From Paludibacterium denitrificans (lineage in GTDB: Bacteria; Pseudomonadota; Gammaproteobacteria; Burkholderiales; Chromobacteriaceae): a stretch of DNA of 64,000 nt. Location: the NCBI RefSeq assembly GCF_009707705.1, contig NZ_WLYX01000001.1, forward strand, positions 1,302,001-1,366,000, given 5' to 3'. Below are positions 52,725 to 63,348 of the stretch, one piece after another (the first letter of the stretch is position 1; the number at the start of each line of letters is the position of its first letter). The position numbers and the translations under genes were made by a program. Below the pieces are notes generated by a model, which worked only from the letters and a program-made list of their open reading frames with translations, made no database searches and was not told the origin of the DNA.

Positions 52725-53916
52725 CCCGGAAACCTGGTCACTTTTGCACGCTGTTTTACACCTATATAAAGGAAACCTACGTGGAGGCATCTACAGCCCG
52801 GTGCGGGAAGCCTTTGAACAGTGGGTTGCCCATAACTGGAAAGGTGCGCTTGCCAAACGCAATCGACGCCTGACCGATTCCGTCCTCGAAAACGTGCAGT
52901 GGATTCCGTGCAAGGCCGCAGCTGACCGGCTGGGGATTTCGATGGCCAGACTGCGGTATCTCGTCCGCTCGGAGCAACTGGATGGTCAAGAGACAATCAG
53001 TGCCAAGGGAAGGCACTTCCTGATGGTGCGGAAAGACCAGTTGGCCCGCGTAGAGGAGGAGCTGGCTGGCGAGATCACCATGGCCAAAGCCATGGAAATT
53101 CTCGGGTTGGGCAAGGTCCGGCTGCGACGGATACTGAAGCTGCTTTTCCCATCGGCCGGGCGTGTGAACGACCAGCCGCACCTGCCGTGGTGCATCTCTA
53201 GCACGGAGGTATACCAGCTGGCAGAGCTGGGCGAGGAGCTGCCACGCATCTATTGTGTAGATGATGACGAGATATCCCTCGCGGATGTACTGCATTACTG
53301 GCAGTGGAACGCCGATGAAGTCGTGTCACTGGTAGAGGAGGTTAAGGCGGGGACGCTGGCGCTGAGCCGGACACTCATCGGCAAAGCAGGCATCAGCCGC
53401 TGGGTGTTCAAGCGCAAGGATCTGATCCAGTGGCGAGCCGCCATGCAAACAGGTCGGGTTAACTGGATTACGATTCCCGAGCTTGCGGAAGTGTTGGGGG
53501 TGAAACAGCAAGTAGCCTACTGGCTCACCCAGAACGACTATATCCGCTCTCAGAAGATGGGCACGCGAAAGCACCATGGTTCGCGGGTACGGAAAATCGA
53601 TGTAGACCGCTTCCTCCGACAGCACATCTTTGGTACTGAAATCGCTGACAGAATTGGCCGCTCCCCCAGAAAAGCCATGCTCATGCTACAGGCCGTGTCG
53701 ATCTACCCTCTTCGGGGGACCAGCATCGAAGCGTGCCGCCAACTGGTCTATACTCGTTGTGAAGCGCTTGACCGGTTCCTCACTAAATACAGCGTCGGCG
53801 ACCTGACGAAGTGGCACGACACGGTGAAGCGACGAAAGAAAGCCTGGGAGAGGATAATCTACGAAAATGGGACGCCAGTGCCTGATCCGTCCCACTTTCA
53901 GCTAGAACCCCGTTGA
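52725..53916 (+). pseudogene. C-terminal part of a second TnsD-like gene, cut by the IS
   Basis: About 395 residues start right after the IS end with TPETWSLLHAVLHLYKGNLR. They have VREAFEQWVAHNWKGALAKR, which lines up with RVAFEEYVNLNWWGLVCRRH in the TnsD-like protein at 36944. Then come repeated HTH-like units (CKAAADRLGISMARLRYLVR, MAKAMEILGLGKVRLRRILK, IPELAEVLGVKQQVAYWLTQ). The N-terminal zinc-finger TniQ domain is missing. Overall similarity to the intact one is low, so it came from a different Tn7-like element. Confidence 0.8.
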
Positions 53917-54040
53917 TTTGGCAAAGTCCAAAATCTAGATGGAAATGGGATCCTACAAGGTGTGTAGGATCCCACGAAACTCTAGATTTTTCCCACTTTT
54001 CTAGATTTTTGGGATTCTGTTCTCTGTACTCAGCTTAGCA
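53917..54040. repeat. Abutting Tn7-like ends with AGGTG between them (solo third end)
   Basis: TGGGATCCTACA (53946-53957), then AGGTG (53958-53962), then TGTAGGATCCCA (53963-53974). Both ends are followed inward by TCTAGATTTT sites, one on the left side and two on the right (53981-53990 and about 54000). This is one element's distal end, its 5-bp duplication, and the proximal end of an earlier element of the same family whose body is gone. Confidence 0.8.
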
Positions 54041-54068
54041 AATGGCCTCCAAGTTTGGAGGCCATTTT
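54041..54068 (+). terminator. Hairpin terminator, probably the original gyrB terminator
   Basis: AATGGCCTCCAA G TTTGGAGGCCATT is a near-perfect stem followed by TTT. It is the first host-like element after the inserted block. No gene on the plus strand ends close to it, so it probably served gyrB before the insertions. Confidence 0.75.
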
Positions 54069-54232
54069 TCATTATGGCTCAAGTCCATCAGGGCCATTTG
54101 CTGTCCAGCCGAACTGACGGATGGCCCACCGTCTGGCACGCCATGCTCCTCGTAGCAATCATTGGCCCCGGATGCACGGCTCGGGTTATCCCGCTAAAAT
54201 CGCCTCTCATTACCCGCCAAGGAAACGCCCGC

Positions 54233-55126
54233 ATGATCGTCCGTCCGCCCCAGCACTGGTTTCGCCGCTTTTTTGACTGGCACGGTTCGGTTTTACCTCT
54301 GATTCTGTCGCGGCTGCTGCTCAATCTGATCATGGGTATCAGCGCGGTCCTGTTTTACCAGAATTACCAACATTTAGGCATCCACATCACGACGGCCCCG
54401 TTCAGTCTGCTGGGGGTGACGATTGCGATTTTTCTTGGGTTTCGCAACAACACCAGCTATGCCCGTTTTACTGAGGCACGGCAGTTGTGGGGCTCGCTGT
54501 TGATATCCAGCCGTTCACTATTGCGGCAAGTCAAAAGTGTTTTCGGCCGGGAAAGTGAAGAAGCACAGCTCTTTGGCGAGCTGCTGATGGCTTTTGCCCT
54601 GGAGCCTGAAGCACCAGTTACGGAATACGGATGGTCGCGATGATATTGCCCGTCTGGTCCCAACCCAGTTTCGTCAGGAGGTGCTCGACAGCCCATTACA
54701 ACCCAGCCGACTGTTGCTGTGCATGGGGCTGTGGCTGGGAGAGCGGCGCGCGCAAGGCTGAGTGACATGTTGTATGACGGCATTGACCGTAATCTGAACC
54801 AGCTGTCGCAGGTATTGGGCGGCTGCGAGCGCATTGCTTCGACACCGATTCCTTTTGCCTATGGCCTGATCCTGCACCGTACGGTCTATCTGTACTGCAC
54901 GTTGCTGCCATTTGCGCTGGTACCAGACTTGCACTATATGGCGCCGCTGGTATCGGTGTTTGTATCGTATACCTTCCTGTCGCTGGAGGCGTTGGCCGAA
55001 GAACTGGAAGATCCGTTTGGCACGGCGGCAAATGACCTGCCGCTGGATGCGATCTGTACCAGCATCGAGATCAACCTGAAAGAAATGAACGACATTGCGC
55101 CACTGCCGAGCAAAATGCCTGCCTGA
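54233..55126 (+). CDS. Bestrophin-family (UPF0187) membrane protein
   Basis: From ATG 54233, after AAGGAAA, it reads MIVRPPQHWFRRFFDWHGSV and has helices LPLILSRLLLNLIMGISAVL and LLGVTIAIFLGFRNNTSYAR. FTEARQLWGSLLISSRSLLR is a bestrophin-type hallmark. Breaks near 54604 and 54762 are joined to reach GLSDMLYDGIDRNLNQLSQV, IPFAYGLILHRTVYLYCTLL and EELEDPFGTAANDLPLDAIC, all typical. About 297 residues. Bacterial members are ion channels of the inner membrane with unclear roles. It is the first host gene to the right of the inserted block. Confidence 0.87.
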
Positions 55127-55417
55127 TCAGCGGTTCAACCTGCTCTGAGCTGGATAATACCGGGGCTGACGATCACCCATGCCCCCGGCCTGATCACGGA
55201 GCCAGAGCATGGGGAAATTTAACCAAGCAATTGGTTTTGCTAACATTTAGCAAAATTCTCATCCGCGAGGCATGGGCTGAGCATTATTTGTTAGCGTTGC
55301 CGGGTATAGGATTCCGTATCATCCTAATCGGTTGTTCACAGCCTCAAGGTACCGGCTACCTTTGTATGGCAGACGGCACGCCTGCCTGTTTCACCCTTTT
55401 TATTATCAGGACATCAA
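55127..55417. other. Intergenic stretch, nothing clear
   Basis: No supported gene in 291 bp. The last part (TTTATTATCAGGACATCAA) gives the ribosome site of the next small gene. Confidence 0.35.
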
Positions 55418-55588
55418 ATGCGCGTTCAGAAAAACCCGGAAGACATCGGCCGTTGCGGTTGTGGCCGTCGTGAATACTGCGATGGCAGCCATGGCTTAAG
55501 CGAAGAACAGTGGCAAGCCGTTGTCGCGAAAGAACGAGAGGCGGCGCTGTTGAAAGAGCTGTCCGAGGCGCCAGAGGGCGAAAAGTAA
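55418..55588 (+). CDS. Small CDGSH-like cysteine protein
   Basis: A 56-residue protein with AGGA before ATG 55418 reads MRVQKNPEDIGRCGCGRREY, then CDGSHGLSEEQWQAVV. The C-x-C then C-D-G-S-H pattern looks like a CDGSH iron-sulfur motif, but the spacing between the second and third cysteine is shorter than the classic one. A GCTTAAGC at 55494-55501 lies in frame here (Gly-Leu-Ser), so this copy may be genuine. Function unknown; redox or metal binding is a guess. Confidence 0.6.
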   Translation: MRVQKNPEDIGRCGCGRREYCDGSHGLSEEQWQAVVAKEREAALLKELSEAPEGEK

Positions 55589-55791
55589 GCACGACAGCGT
55601 TGTATTGAACAGGCTATCGCGCCAGAGGCGGCAGGGCTGATGGTGCCCCCGATGCCCTGGCCTGTGGGTATCAGGGCCGGTAGCTGTTTGGCAGGGAAAA
55701 AGTCAGCCACAGGCACCGGCAGCAATATGTAAGGTGTGTGCGTTGTCGCCTAAAGGAGATGGTGACAACGCTGCGCTACCCACGTAAGGAC
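55589..55791. other. Intergenic stretch before pgaD end
   Basis: Convergent gene ends on both sides; no clear hairpin with a T run was found. Confidence 0.3.
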
Positions 55792-56337
55792 TCAATGCCC
55801 GTTGATCGGTAAAATCTTGGCCGATGACACGGGTGACAAAGAAGGTTCTGTTGTCGTGGTGGCCGGGGCAACCGTTTCAAGCGGAATGGACGGATGAATC
55901 TCGGCAATTCCCCCTTCTTTGCCGTGATAAACAACCATCACCTGAGACTCTCTGGCGCGCGCCAGTTCCTCTACACTGATGCCCACATCGGCGGCAAGAT
56001 CGGTCAGGCTAACGCTGGGTACCGGTTTGCGGCGCTCCACGCCAGCAAAACGCCAGAGATTGATGCGCGACCACAGCACCAGCGCGCCGCCAAACAGCAC
56101 AATCACCAAGGCATAGTTCAACAGCAGGTCAACGTAGTGTTGCCGGTTACTAGTATCAACATGATAGGGCAACAACTGCTCTCCCGAGACAGCGACGCTG
56201 ACGAAGGCCAGCGCTGGCAGACACAGATAAATCCACAGCGCCCACCATACCAGCGTCAGCACAAAGGATGTCACCCGTTGTACCAGCGATGCCTTGTGAC
56301 CTGCATTGATGATCAGATCGTCTTCGCCTGTTGTCAT
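55792..56337 (-). CDS. pgaD: Poly-N-acetylglucosamine synthesis protein PgaD-like
   Basis: ATG 56337 after GGAG gives MTTGEDDLIINAGHKASLVQ, two membrane helices (SFVLTLVWWALWIYLCLPAL, YALVIVLFGGALVLWSRI) and NLWRFAGVERRKPVPSVSLT. PgaD assists PgaC in polymer synthesis and, in E. coli, is controlled by cyclic-di-GMP. At 181 residues it is somewhat longer than E. coli PgaD (137), with a threonine/proline-rich tail. Its start overlaps the pgaC stop (ATGA). Confidence 0.87.
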   Translation of the reverse strand: MTTGEDDLIINAGHKASLVQRVTSFVLTLVWWALWIYLCLPALAFVSVAVSGEQLLPYHVDTSNRQHYVDLLLNYALVIVLFGGALVLWSRINLWRFAGVERRKPVPSVSLTDLAADVGISVEELARARESQVMVVYHGKEGGIAEIHPSIPLETVAPATTTTEPSLSPVSSAKILPINGH

Positions 56338-57579
56338 GCTCGTACTCCTCTGTCTGGACTGACCCAACGGGCACGCTTGCCTTTTTGCGGATGACGCCTT
56401 GTGGAAACGCCACAACTGTGGTGCCGATATTGATAAGCCAATAGGCCAATGGATACCAGATCATCCAGAAGTAGTTCTTGCCCAAATCGCGATCGTACTG
56501 GCTGTCCATCAGCTTGCTGGTTGCAAACTGCAACATGCAGGTTGTCCCCAGAATCAGGCCATGCCAACTTGGTACAAACGGCGACGCCACTGGCGGGATC
56601 AGGTCGCGGAATATCAGACTGAGCAGCCAGTAGACGATGATGAAGGCCATCACGTATGACCAGATGACGCTGAGGAAATACTCGGCATAAACCGGCCACA
56701 TGCGCCGGTGCCTCCAGTGCTCAACACCCGGGCATTACGCATCAGCGCCTGAGTGCCACCCTTGGCCCAACGCAGCCGCTGTTTCCACAGCCCGCGCAGG
56801 GTTTCCGGCATCAATATCCACACCAGTGCCCGCGGCTCGAAACGCACATCCCAGTGTTTGAGCTGGATTTTCCAGCTGATGTCGATGTCCTCGGTCAGCA
56901 TGTCCTCGCTCCAGTAACCGGCCTGATAGATGGCGGTCTTGCGGAACGCTGACAGCACGCCGGACACGGTAAACAGGCGGCCATAGGTGCGCTGGGCGCG
57001 CTTGATCAAACCGATAATGGCGGTGAACTCGCCCACCTGCAGTTTGCCCAGCAGGGTGGAACGATTGCGAATGCGCGGGTTGCCAGTCACTGCTCCTACA
57101 CGTGGCGAGAGGACAAAGTGGCGCATCAGCCATTTGGCGGCATAGCGGTCCAACACGGCATCACCGTCAATACACACTAGATGCTCGTAGCGCGATATCA
57201 CCAGCGCGGTATTCAGCGCCACGGCCTTGCCCTGATTTCTGGCCTGATGCACCACCCGCAAACGCGGATTGGCTGCCGCCAGTTCGTTGAGAATCTCACC
57301 CGTTTTATCCTTGCTGCCATCGTTGACGGCAATCACTTCAAATTCGGGGTAATCCAGTGACAAGGCATAACGCAGGGTGTCGCGTACGTTTTCTGCTTCG
57401 TTGAAGCATGGCACCACCACGCTGATCGGCGGGTAGTCCAGCGCGGGCGGCTGCTCGCGCGGCGGGTCCTTGCGCTCGTAATGGAAGTAATAATGTAGCG
57501 CTCCCACCATCCACATATAGGCCATGAACAGTGGGTAATAAAAGGCGTACGCCGGGACCAATGCCAGAATTATCGTCAT
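56334..57579 (-). CDS. pgaC: Poly-beta-1,6-N-acetyl-D-glucosamine synthase
   Basis: PgaC is the membrane glycosyltransferase of the exopolysaccharide. It has the GT2 elements ISVVVPCFNEAENVRDTLRY, AVNDGSKDKT, CIDGDAVLD, TEDIDISW and QRLRWAKGG, and C-terminal membrane helices (FLSVIWSYVMAFIIVYWLLS). Breaks at about 56716 (C lost; VLSHWRHRRMWPVY is expected) and in an A run near 56392 are joined to KRARWVSPDRGVRA and the stop. About 414 residues. It is third in the pgaABCD operon. Confidence 0.95.
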
Positions 57580-57649
57580 TGCCTTGCTCCTTTTTGTTGT
57601 TCTGAGGTCTGTTTCATGCGTGCAATCCCTGCCAGTGCCCGATGGCGCG

Positions 57650-59617
57650 TTAACGCTCAGGCTGGCTTGTCATGGAAAAGACCCGCTTGAATGGCTGCAG
57701 CTGTGGCTGGTCCTCGAACAGGTTATCGGGGTAGTAGGCAACATGGCGTGCGCCCCGGGTATTCAACTGGCGCACCGTTTCGGCCAACTTGCTGGTGAGT
57801 ATCGGCTGACGGTTGCGCCAATCGACGCTTTGCAGTTCAAACACGGTTTTGTCCAGTGCGCCGGGTACGGCCGCGACCCGGTGAAACAGTTGCTGCATCC
57901 AGGCGTCGGGATCTTTGGCATTTTCCATGTAAGGCATGGCCATCACCGCCACCGAATCGTAATGCGCCAGCGCGCTGTCAAACGACTGGCCAAACCAGGA
58001 GGAAGATTCCGGCTGCATCACGACGGCTTAACGTACAGGTTGCGTGCGGTCTTGAGCGTGGGCTGGTAGGTGCGGACGATTTCGGCCAACTCCAGACTAA
58101 AGTCATCCAGCAACTTGATCTTGCTACGCGTCCACGCCGCACGCAGCGTCGCATCCTGACGCAACGTCAGCACATTATCGGGCCAACCAGCCTGACGATA
58201 GGCGGCAAGGGCTTGCGGGCTGGCGTCTTCGTAATCGGACAGCGTGGCGTCATCATGAAACAGCAACCCGTAAAAACTGGACGAGCGCCCCGGGTCTTCG
58301 TAAATCTCGCGGATTACCTGGCGTGCGGCTGCCGAGTACGGAGTAAGCCGCGGATAACCGTGTTCCACCACGTTACCCTTGCTATCCACCGCCTTGACCC
58401 GGTCGTTACGCACCGGATGCCCAGTAGCCAGCAGTTCAAAGGCCAGCAACGGCATCCGGGCATAGACCTTCACGCCGGTACGTGTTCTCAACTGCCAGTG
58501 CCACGCGGCTGAACAGATCGGCACGCATGGGCAAATGGCGATTGGGGAAATACAGGGCATCGGCCGCGCCGTTGCCGTCCGGGTCGGCGAAGGCCTGCAG
58601 ATACACGACCGACGGCCCCATGGCCTTGACGCGATCCAGCAGCTTGCCCAGATTTTCTTCCTGACGCGCCGGTGACGGATCGTAGATGTAGTCCAGATCG
58701 ACATGCATGATGCGCGACGGCGCTTACTGTTCGCTCTGTACCGCACGTTCCATCTTTTTGAATTGATAGGAGAAATCGGACAGCTTCATGTTGGCGTCCA
58801 ACAACAGGCGGTGCAGCGCGGACAACGGCGTATCCCGGGTATTGGCGCCGTCATCCAGCGTCATGGCCACCGGCATGCCCAGCTCCGCCGCCGGGCGGAT
58901 GGTTTCGCGCGAGTAGCTGCCGTATGGCCACACCATGACGCGCGGCGCCTTGCCCAAATGCGCCTTGAGAATCTCGCGATTGCGTTGCAGGTCAGCCCTC
59001 ACGCGGGCCAGATATTCTTCGTGGGTTTCATAGCGATCGCCCTTGTAGGCCTGCGAGGTGGCAGCGGGCAGCTGATTGCCCTGCGGATTGGCAACCTGGC
59101 CAAAATGCAGGTCATAACTGTGGCTGGCGACTTCGACCAGTCCACTGGCCTGCAACTCGCGAATTTGCTGCCACGACAGGAAATTGCTGCGCGGCACTTT
59201 CTCGTTACCGTATTGCACCAGTTGGCCATCCGGCACTTCCAGCCAGTGGCCGACCAGCGCAATCACCGCCGGGGCCTTAAACAGCTTGAGGACCGGAAAC
59301 ACGTTGGTATAGACACTGCGATAGCCATCGTCGAAGGACAGCAGCACAGACTTTTCGGGTAGCGGCTTGCTACCGGCCCGGTCCGCCAGAATGTCATCGA
59401 CACTGACAAAGTGGTAACCCTGCCCTTTGAGCCATTCCAGTTGCTTGACGAATGCCTTGGTGTCCACCGCATTCACGTCACTGGCCGGGCTGTTCTGGTC
59501 GATCTCATGGTAAGCCAGCACCACCAGTTGTGATGAGGAAGGCGCTACCGCTGCCGCCAGCGCACACCAGCTGATGAGAGAAATGACCAGCCCAAGCAAT
59601 ATGTGTTTGAGTTTCAT
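57650..59617 (-). CDS. pgaB: Poly-N-acetylglucosamine N-deacetylase
   Basis: PgaB partly deacetylates the polymer in the periplasm before export. It has a signal peptide (MKLKHILLGLVISLISWCAL-AAA), the NodB-type deacetylase domain (VLLSFDDGYRSVYTNVFPVL, VASHSYDLHFG, VMVWPYGSYSRET) and a C-terminal glycoside-hydrolase-like domain (MHVDLDYIYDPSPARQEENL, GVKVYARMPLLAFELLATGH). Breaks are at 58722-58727 (GCTTAC, an in-frame stop), near 58495 (CCTGG) and near 58026 (GCTTAA). Joined length is about 655 residues, close to E. coli PgaB. It overlaps pgaA. Confidence 0.94.
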
Positions 59618-62056
59618 TAGAAGCGCCAGTCCAGAGTGATGTAGGCACGGTTGCCAAAATCGGCAGCCCCGTCATAAGGATGCCGCGTGCGCGAGAAGCC
59701 GTAACGCACACTGCCACGGTGCGACCACTGCCATTCCTGTTCGACAAAATAGCTCCAGACCAGACCGCTGGCGTAGCCTTGCTGGGCATACCGGCCAACC
59801 GTCAGACCGAGCCGCTGATGCAACGTGTCGTCGTAGTACCCCCACAGCTTCCAGTCGTGCACCGTGGTCAAGCCAACTTCGACATCGCTCTTGGGGTTGA
59901 AATAACGCGCATCCGGCATCTCGTCGTTATGGCTGGCCGCCAGCGCAAGCGTGGTATCCAGCTTGTAAACCGGCCCGCTATACCAGCGTTCCGTCCAGCC
60001 GGTACCCAGCGTTTTACGCAGATTGCCATCGGAGAGCGAGGACACGGCGGCATCCAGATTGAACGAACGGTAATCACTCACCCGATAACCCAGTGCCAGG
60101 CTGCTACGGCGGCCATGCAAATCGTCCAGCCGCCCTTTGAGCGGCACATCGCTGGAGTTTTCCTCGTGCCGGAGGCCGAGCGACCAGTGATCATCCGGCG
60201 TCCGGTATAGCCAGCAAAGCCGCCACCACGGCGCGAGCCATCCAGTGCCGCCAGCAGGCCGAACTCGCCCACGCCATTGCTGTCGCGGTATTGCGCCCCC
60301 AACCCGTAAGCTTCATAACGGGCCTTGCCTTCGTCGCTATAGTGGGCAGTGGCCAGATTGTGCTGCGCAAATACGCGCCAATGGCCGTAAGGTGATGAGT
60401 ACAAGCGCGACTGGCTGTCCCGGGCGTTCTGTTCCCCCGCGCCACGCGCGCCGGACAAGTCCTTGCCCACCTCAACCACCAGTTCCGGGCGCGTTTCCCA
60501 ATACCAGCGATCCTGCAGGGTGGTCAGCGTACGCCAGCCGGGACGGACGCTGTCGAGGTAATCCAGCTGCTGCCCGGCCTGATCGAATTCGTAGGTATCC
60601 ATGGCGGCCGATGCCAGCCCGCTACTGGCTTCATACGCCTGCGGCTCGTCGACCTTGACGCGGGCAAAGATACCGGCGGCCTGACGCGGCCAACCGCGCA
60701 TCAGCGCCAGCGAGCCGCGGTTATTGCGCAACTCGGTATTGAAAGGGGCTTCGGCCAACAGCGCATCCAGCTTTTTCCAAGCCTCGCGCGTGTTGTCCAG
60801 ATAGGCCTGCAACATGGCATCGGTCAGCATGACCTTTTGATAATCGCCGTTGTAGCGCGTTTGCCGACTGGGCGCGTCATAGCGGGTGCGTGGCACCGCG
60901 CGCTTCAACGCTGCCATTTCCTGCCGCGCCTGATCGCTTTGGCCGGATTCCAGCAAGGCAAAGATCAAGGCAATGCGCCAATCGATCACCTCATCAGCAT
61001 TGGGTGCGGCGGCAATGGCGGCACGGTACAGAGGCACGGCCTGTTGCGGTTTTTTTTGTGCCAGATAGGCATCAGCCACCGCTGCCCGGGTATAGGTTTG
61101 TTAAGCGTAAACGGCTGGTGCTGTTCATAGTCGCGAATGACCTCTGCCGACCGGTCACGCTGTTGCAGCATGATCAGGCGGTCATTCAAGGCGCCATCAC
61201 GAAACCGCTGTTCGTCCGGGCGCAATTGCTCGCTGACGATCTGATTTTGCTGCAAGGCCAGATCGGTGAGTTGGTAGCGCTGCGTGCCGGTTTCCAGCGA
61301 CTCCTGCGTCACCCCCCAGCGGCTGGTGACGGCGGCCTGATCCAGCTCGGTTTGCACATCCAGCGTGCGGTCAACGCCGCCGCTCTGCCGGATAAAGCGA
61401 TGGGCTTCGCCTGGTGCGCCCAGTTTCAGCAACAGGGTGACGTAGGTTCGAGCCAATTCGCGGTCACCGGGAAAACGTTGCATCGCGGCCCGGATATTGC
61501 TCAGACCGGCGGTCAGATCGCCGCCTTGTACCAGCACATAGGAGCGGGCGCGCGCCAACTCCAGTTCGTCGGCTCGGGTCGCCGGTTTGCCTGCGGCAGC
61601 CAGCGTAGCCAATGCCTGTGGCAGTTGCCCGGCATCGGCCTGAGTCATGGCCGGGCCTGCGCTGGCATCGCTGGTCGGATGGGAGTTGAGTACGGTGCGA
61701 TAGAGCTGCTGCGCCAAGGCATAGTCATGCTGGTCGCGCGCCTTGCGCGCCAGCAGGCCAAGAGTAGTCGGCGTCAAAGCTGGATCAGGCTGCGCTTTCC
61801 ACTGGCGCAATGCTTCGACGCTGCGGCCATCCCAGCACAGCAAGGTGAGGTAGTCATCCAGCAACGGAGTCGGCAAGGCGCCTTTCTGGCGCTCTTGTTC
61901 CAACAGTTGCAAGGCTCCGCTTGGCTGCCCTGCTCTGGCGGCCTGAATCGCTGCCACATAGTCCGCCTGCTTCCAGCGTGGCAATTCCGCCGCATGGACA
62001 GACACCCCGACCGAAAACAATCCTGCCAACAAGCAGGGCAAAAGGTTCTTTTTCAT
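59617..62056 (-). CDS. pgaA: Poly-N-acetylglucosamine export outer-membrane protein
   Basis: PgaA has periplasmic TPR repeats and a C-terminal beta barrel that exports the polymer. I choose ATG 62056 (MKKNLLPCLLAGLFSVGVSV, a signal peptide) over an upstream ATG at 62125. TPR-like parts are YVAAIQAARAGQPSGALQLL, YALAQQLYRTVLNSHPTSDA and AVADAYLAQKKPQQAVPLYR. The barrel ends NRAYITLDWRF with a terminal Phe. Breaks lie near 61105 (GCTTAA type) and near 60203 (T lost in CCTGG). Joined length is about 810 residues. First gene of the operon. Confidence 0.93.
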
Positions 62057-62582
62057 ATAGCTCACGCCAGTCGGATTGACATGGAGATTGGATATTGGGT
62101 GAAGCTGGCACCCGTAGTATGTCAAATGCTTCTTTAATTATTTGTTATTTTATCTGATAGTGCAAATATCATATTGCGTAGAAAAACCATGCTATTTATA
62201 TGGTTAACAATGAACAGCGCCCATCATTTCCCTGCGTGGCACATGCCATCCCGCATGACTGGAGTACAGAAAAACCCCTTTCATATCAGTGTGTACTCTT
62301 CAATGGTTAACACCGGTTGGCAAGAAATCCAATAATCATTTCTGCTGCGCTTGCCTCGTTTGGCATTGCCATCAGAATTAAGACTAGCCGGTGTGGCAGA
62401 AATGAATCAAGCGGTTGCTTGGTAGACAATGAAAAATGCCAAATGGGCAGGCAGGGGCAACAAGAAGGGGAAGACCGCTGACCCGGATGGGTCAGCGCCA
62501 TGCAGACGGATGGTCATGCACTCGCTGCCGCCGCCATGCAGACCATTCGGCCAACCCCGGCGGCGCAGCGTGGATCATTGCA
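62057..62582. promoter_or_regulatory. pga promoter region and intergenic stretch
   Basis: The 100 bases upstream of pgaA are AT-rich (TTCTTTAATTATTTGTTATT) and should hold the pga promoter. The rest up to 62582 shows no supported gene. One TTCGGCCAAC motif is at 62546-62555. Confidence 0.45.
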
Positions 62583-63114
62583 TTAGAAGAACAACCAGAA
62601 GCCGTTGGCGAAGAACAGCATGCCGAGCAAACCCACCGGTAGCGCCGTGAGCCACAGGGCTTTCTTTTTAAGCAAGCCAGCCACCGATGACAACAAGATG
62701 GCGACCTGCAGGAAGATCACCGCCAGACCAAACGGCTTGCCGTGTTTCTGTGCGGTATCTCGTTGCAGTTCCAGCTGCTTGGCCTTGGCCCGGATATCAG
62801 CCTGCTCCTGACCATAAGTGGCGGACTTTTTGCCGAACTCGGCAATTTTGGCATCGAATTCTGCCGCTGCCGGGCTGCTTAAAGGCAGGGCGGCACGCGC
62901 CAGTTGCAGTTGGCTGCGCGACAGGTCGTACAGGTTCTTTTTCAGGCTTTTGGCCTGATAAAACGCCCATTGGTCCGATGCCTGCTGCTGGCTGATCAGG
63001 CTGAGTGTGGAATAGCCACCAGCCTTGAAGGTGGATAAGGTGGCACAGACGGCAAGGAACACGGTAGACAGCGCCAGCTGGTTGAGCCGGTGGTTCTTTT
63101 TGCGATTCAGACAT
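62583..63114 (-). CDS. DUF4337-like membrane protein
   Basis: ATG 63114 gives MSESQK; after one base lost in an A run at about 63098 it continues NHRLNQLALSTVFLAVCATL. Then come STFKAGGYSTLSLISQQQAS, DQWAFYQAKSLKKNLYDLSR, a coiled-coil stretch and two C-terminal helices (LAVIFLQVAILLSSVAGLLK, LTALPVGLLGMLFFANGFWL). The DQWAxYQAKS motif is typical of DUF4337. About 177 residues. Function unknown. Confidence 0.8.
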
Positions 63115-63348
63115 GATGGTGGGTACGCTAACGAAATCAGAAAGACACCAGCGCGGGCGCCACAAGCCTGACAGTGGGCAGGCGTGCGTCGGCGCTCGCG
63201 GCCGAAAACCTGCTTTATAAAGCTTTCCGTGCGCTTTGCCCAGCCTTTTGTCCGGTCGTGTCCTGCCCATAAAAAACCGCCCGAGAGCGGGCGGTGCTGA
63301 CGATCAGGCGGCTAACACGCCCGCAAGCAGGTGCCGGGCGGGACGGGA
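63115..63348. other. Gap with terminator, no gene
   Basis: Apart from the hairpin at 63268-63297 nothing is recognised in these 234 bp. Confidence 0.35.
63266..63298 (-). terminator. Rho-independent terminator after the DUF2892 gene
   Basis: On the minus strand CCGCCCGCTCTCGGGCGG is followed by TTTTTTATG. Confidence 0.85.

Larger units (their letters stand above)
40663..53957 (+). mobile_element. Older composite Tn7-like insertion (element 2, deleted and fused)
   Basis: The left boundary TGTCGGGTGACACCAAAAGT is the same end family as element 1 (about 20 of 27 positions). The right boundary, read inward, TGTAGGATCCCATTTCCATC, is a different family. The 5-bp AGGTG stands before the left end (at gyrB, 22515, once element 1 is removed) and after the right end (53958). 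Inside are a DUF2971 gene, a type VI secretion cassette, a truncated XRE gene, an IS21-family element and the C-terminal part of a TnsD-like gene. The mismatch of ends, and the IS at the joint, point to two elements fused by deletion. Confidence 0.75.

Noticed and set aside
53946..53974. The 12-bp palindrome around AGGTG as a simple terminator
   Set aside because: No T run follows. The 5-bp centre equals the gyrB-side duplication and both arms lead into TCTAGATTTT sites, which fits abutting transposon ends.
22523..54068. A single large genomic island or prophage
   Set aside because: No integrase, tRNA site or phage gene. Nested 5-bp duplications and tns genes resolve it into separate Tn7-like insertions.
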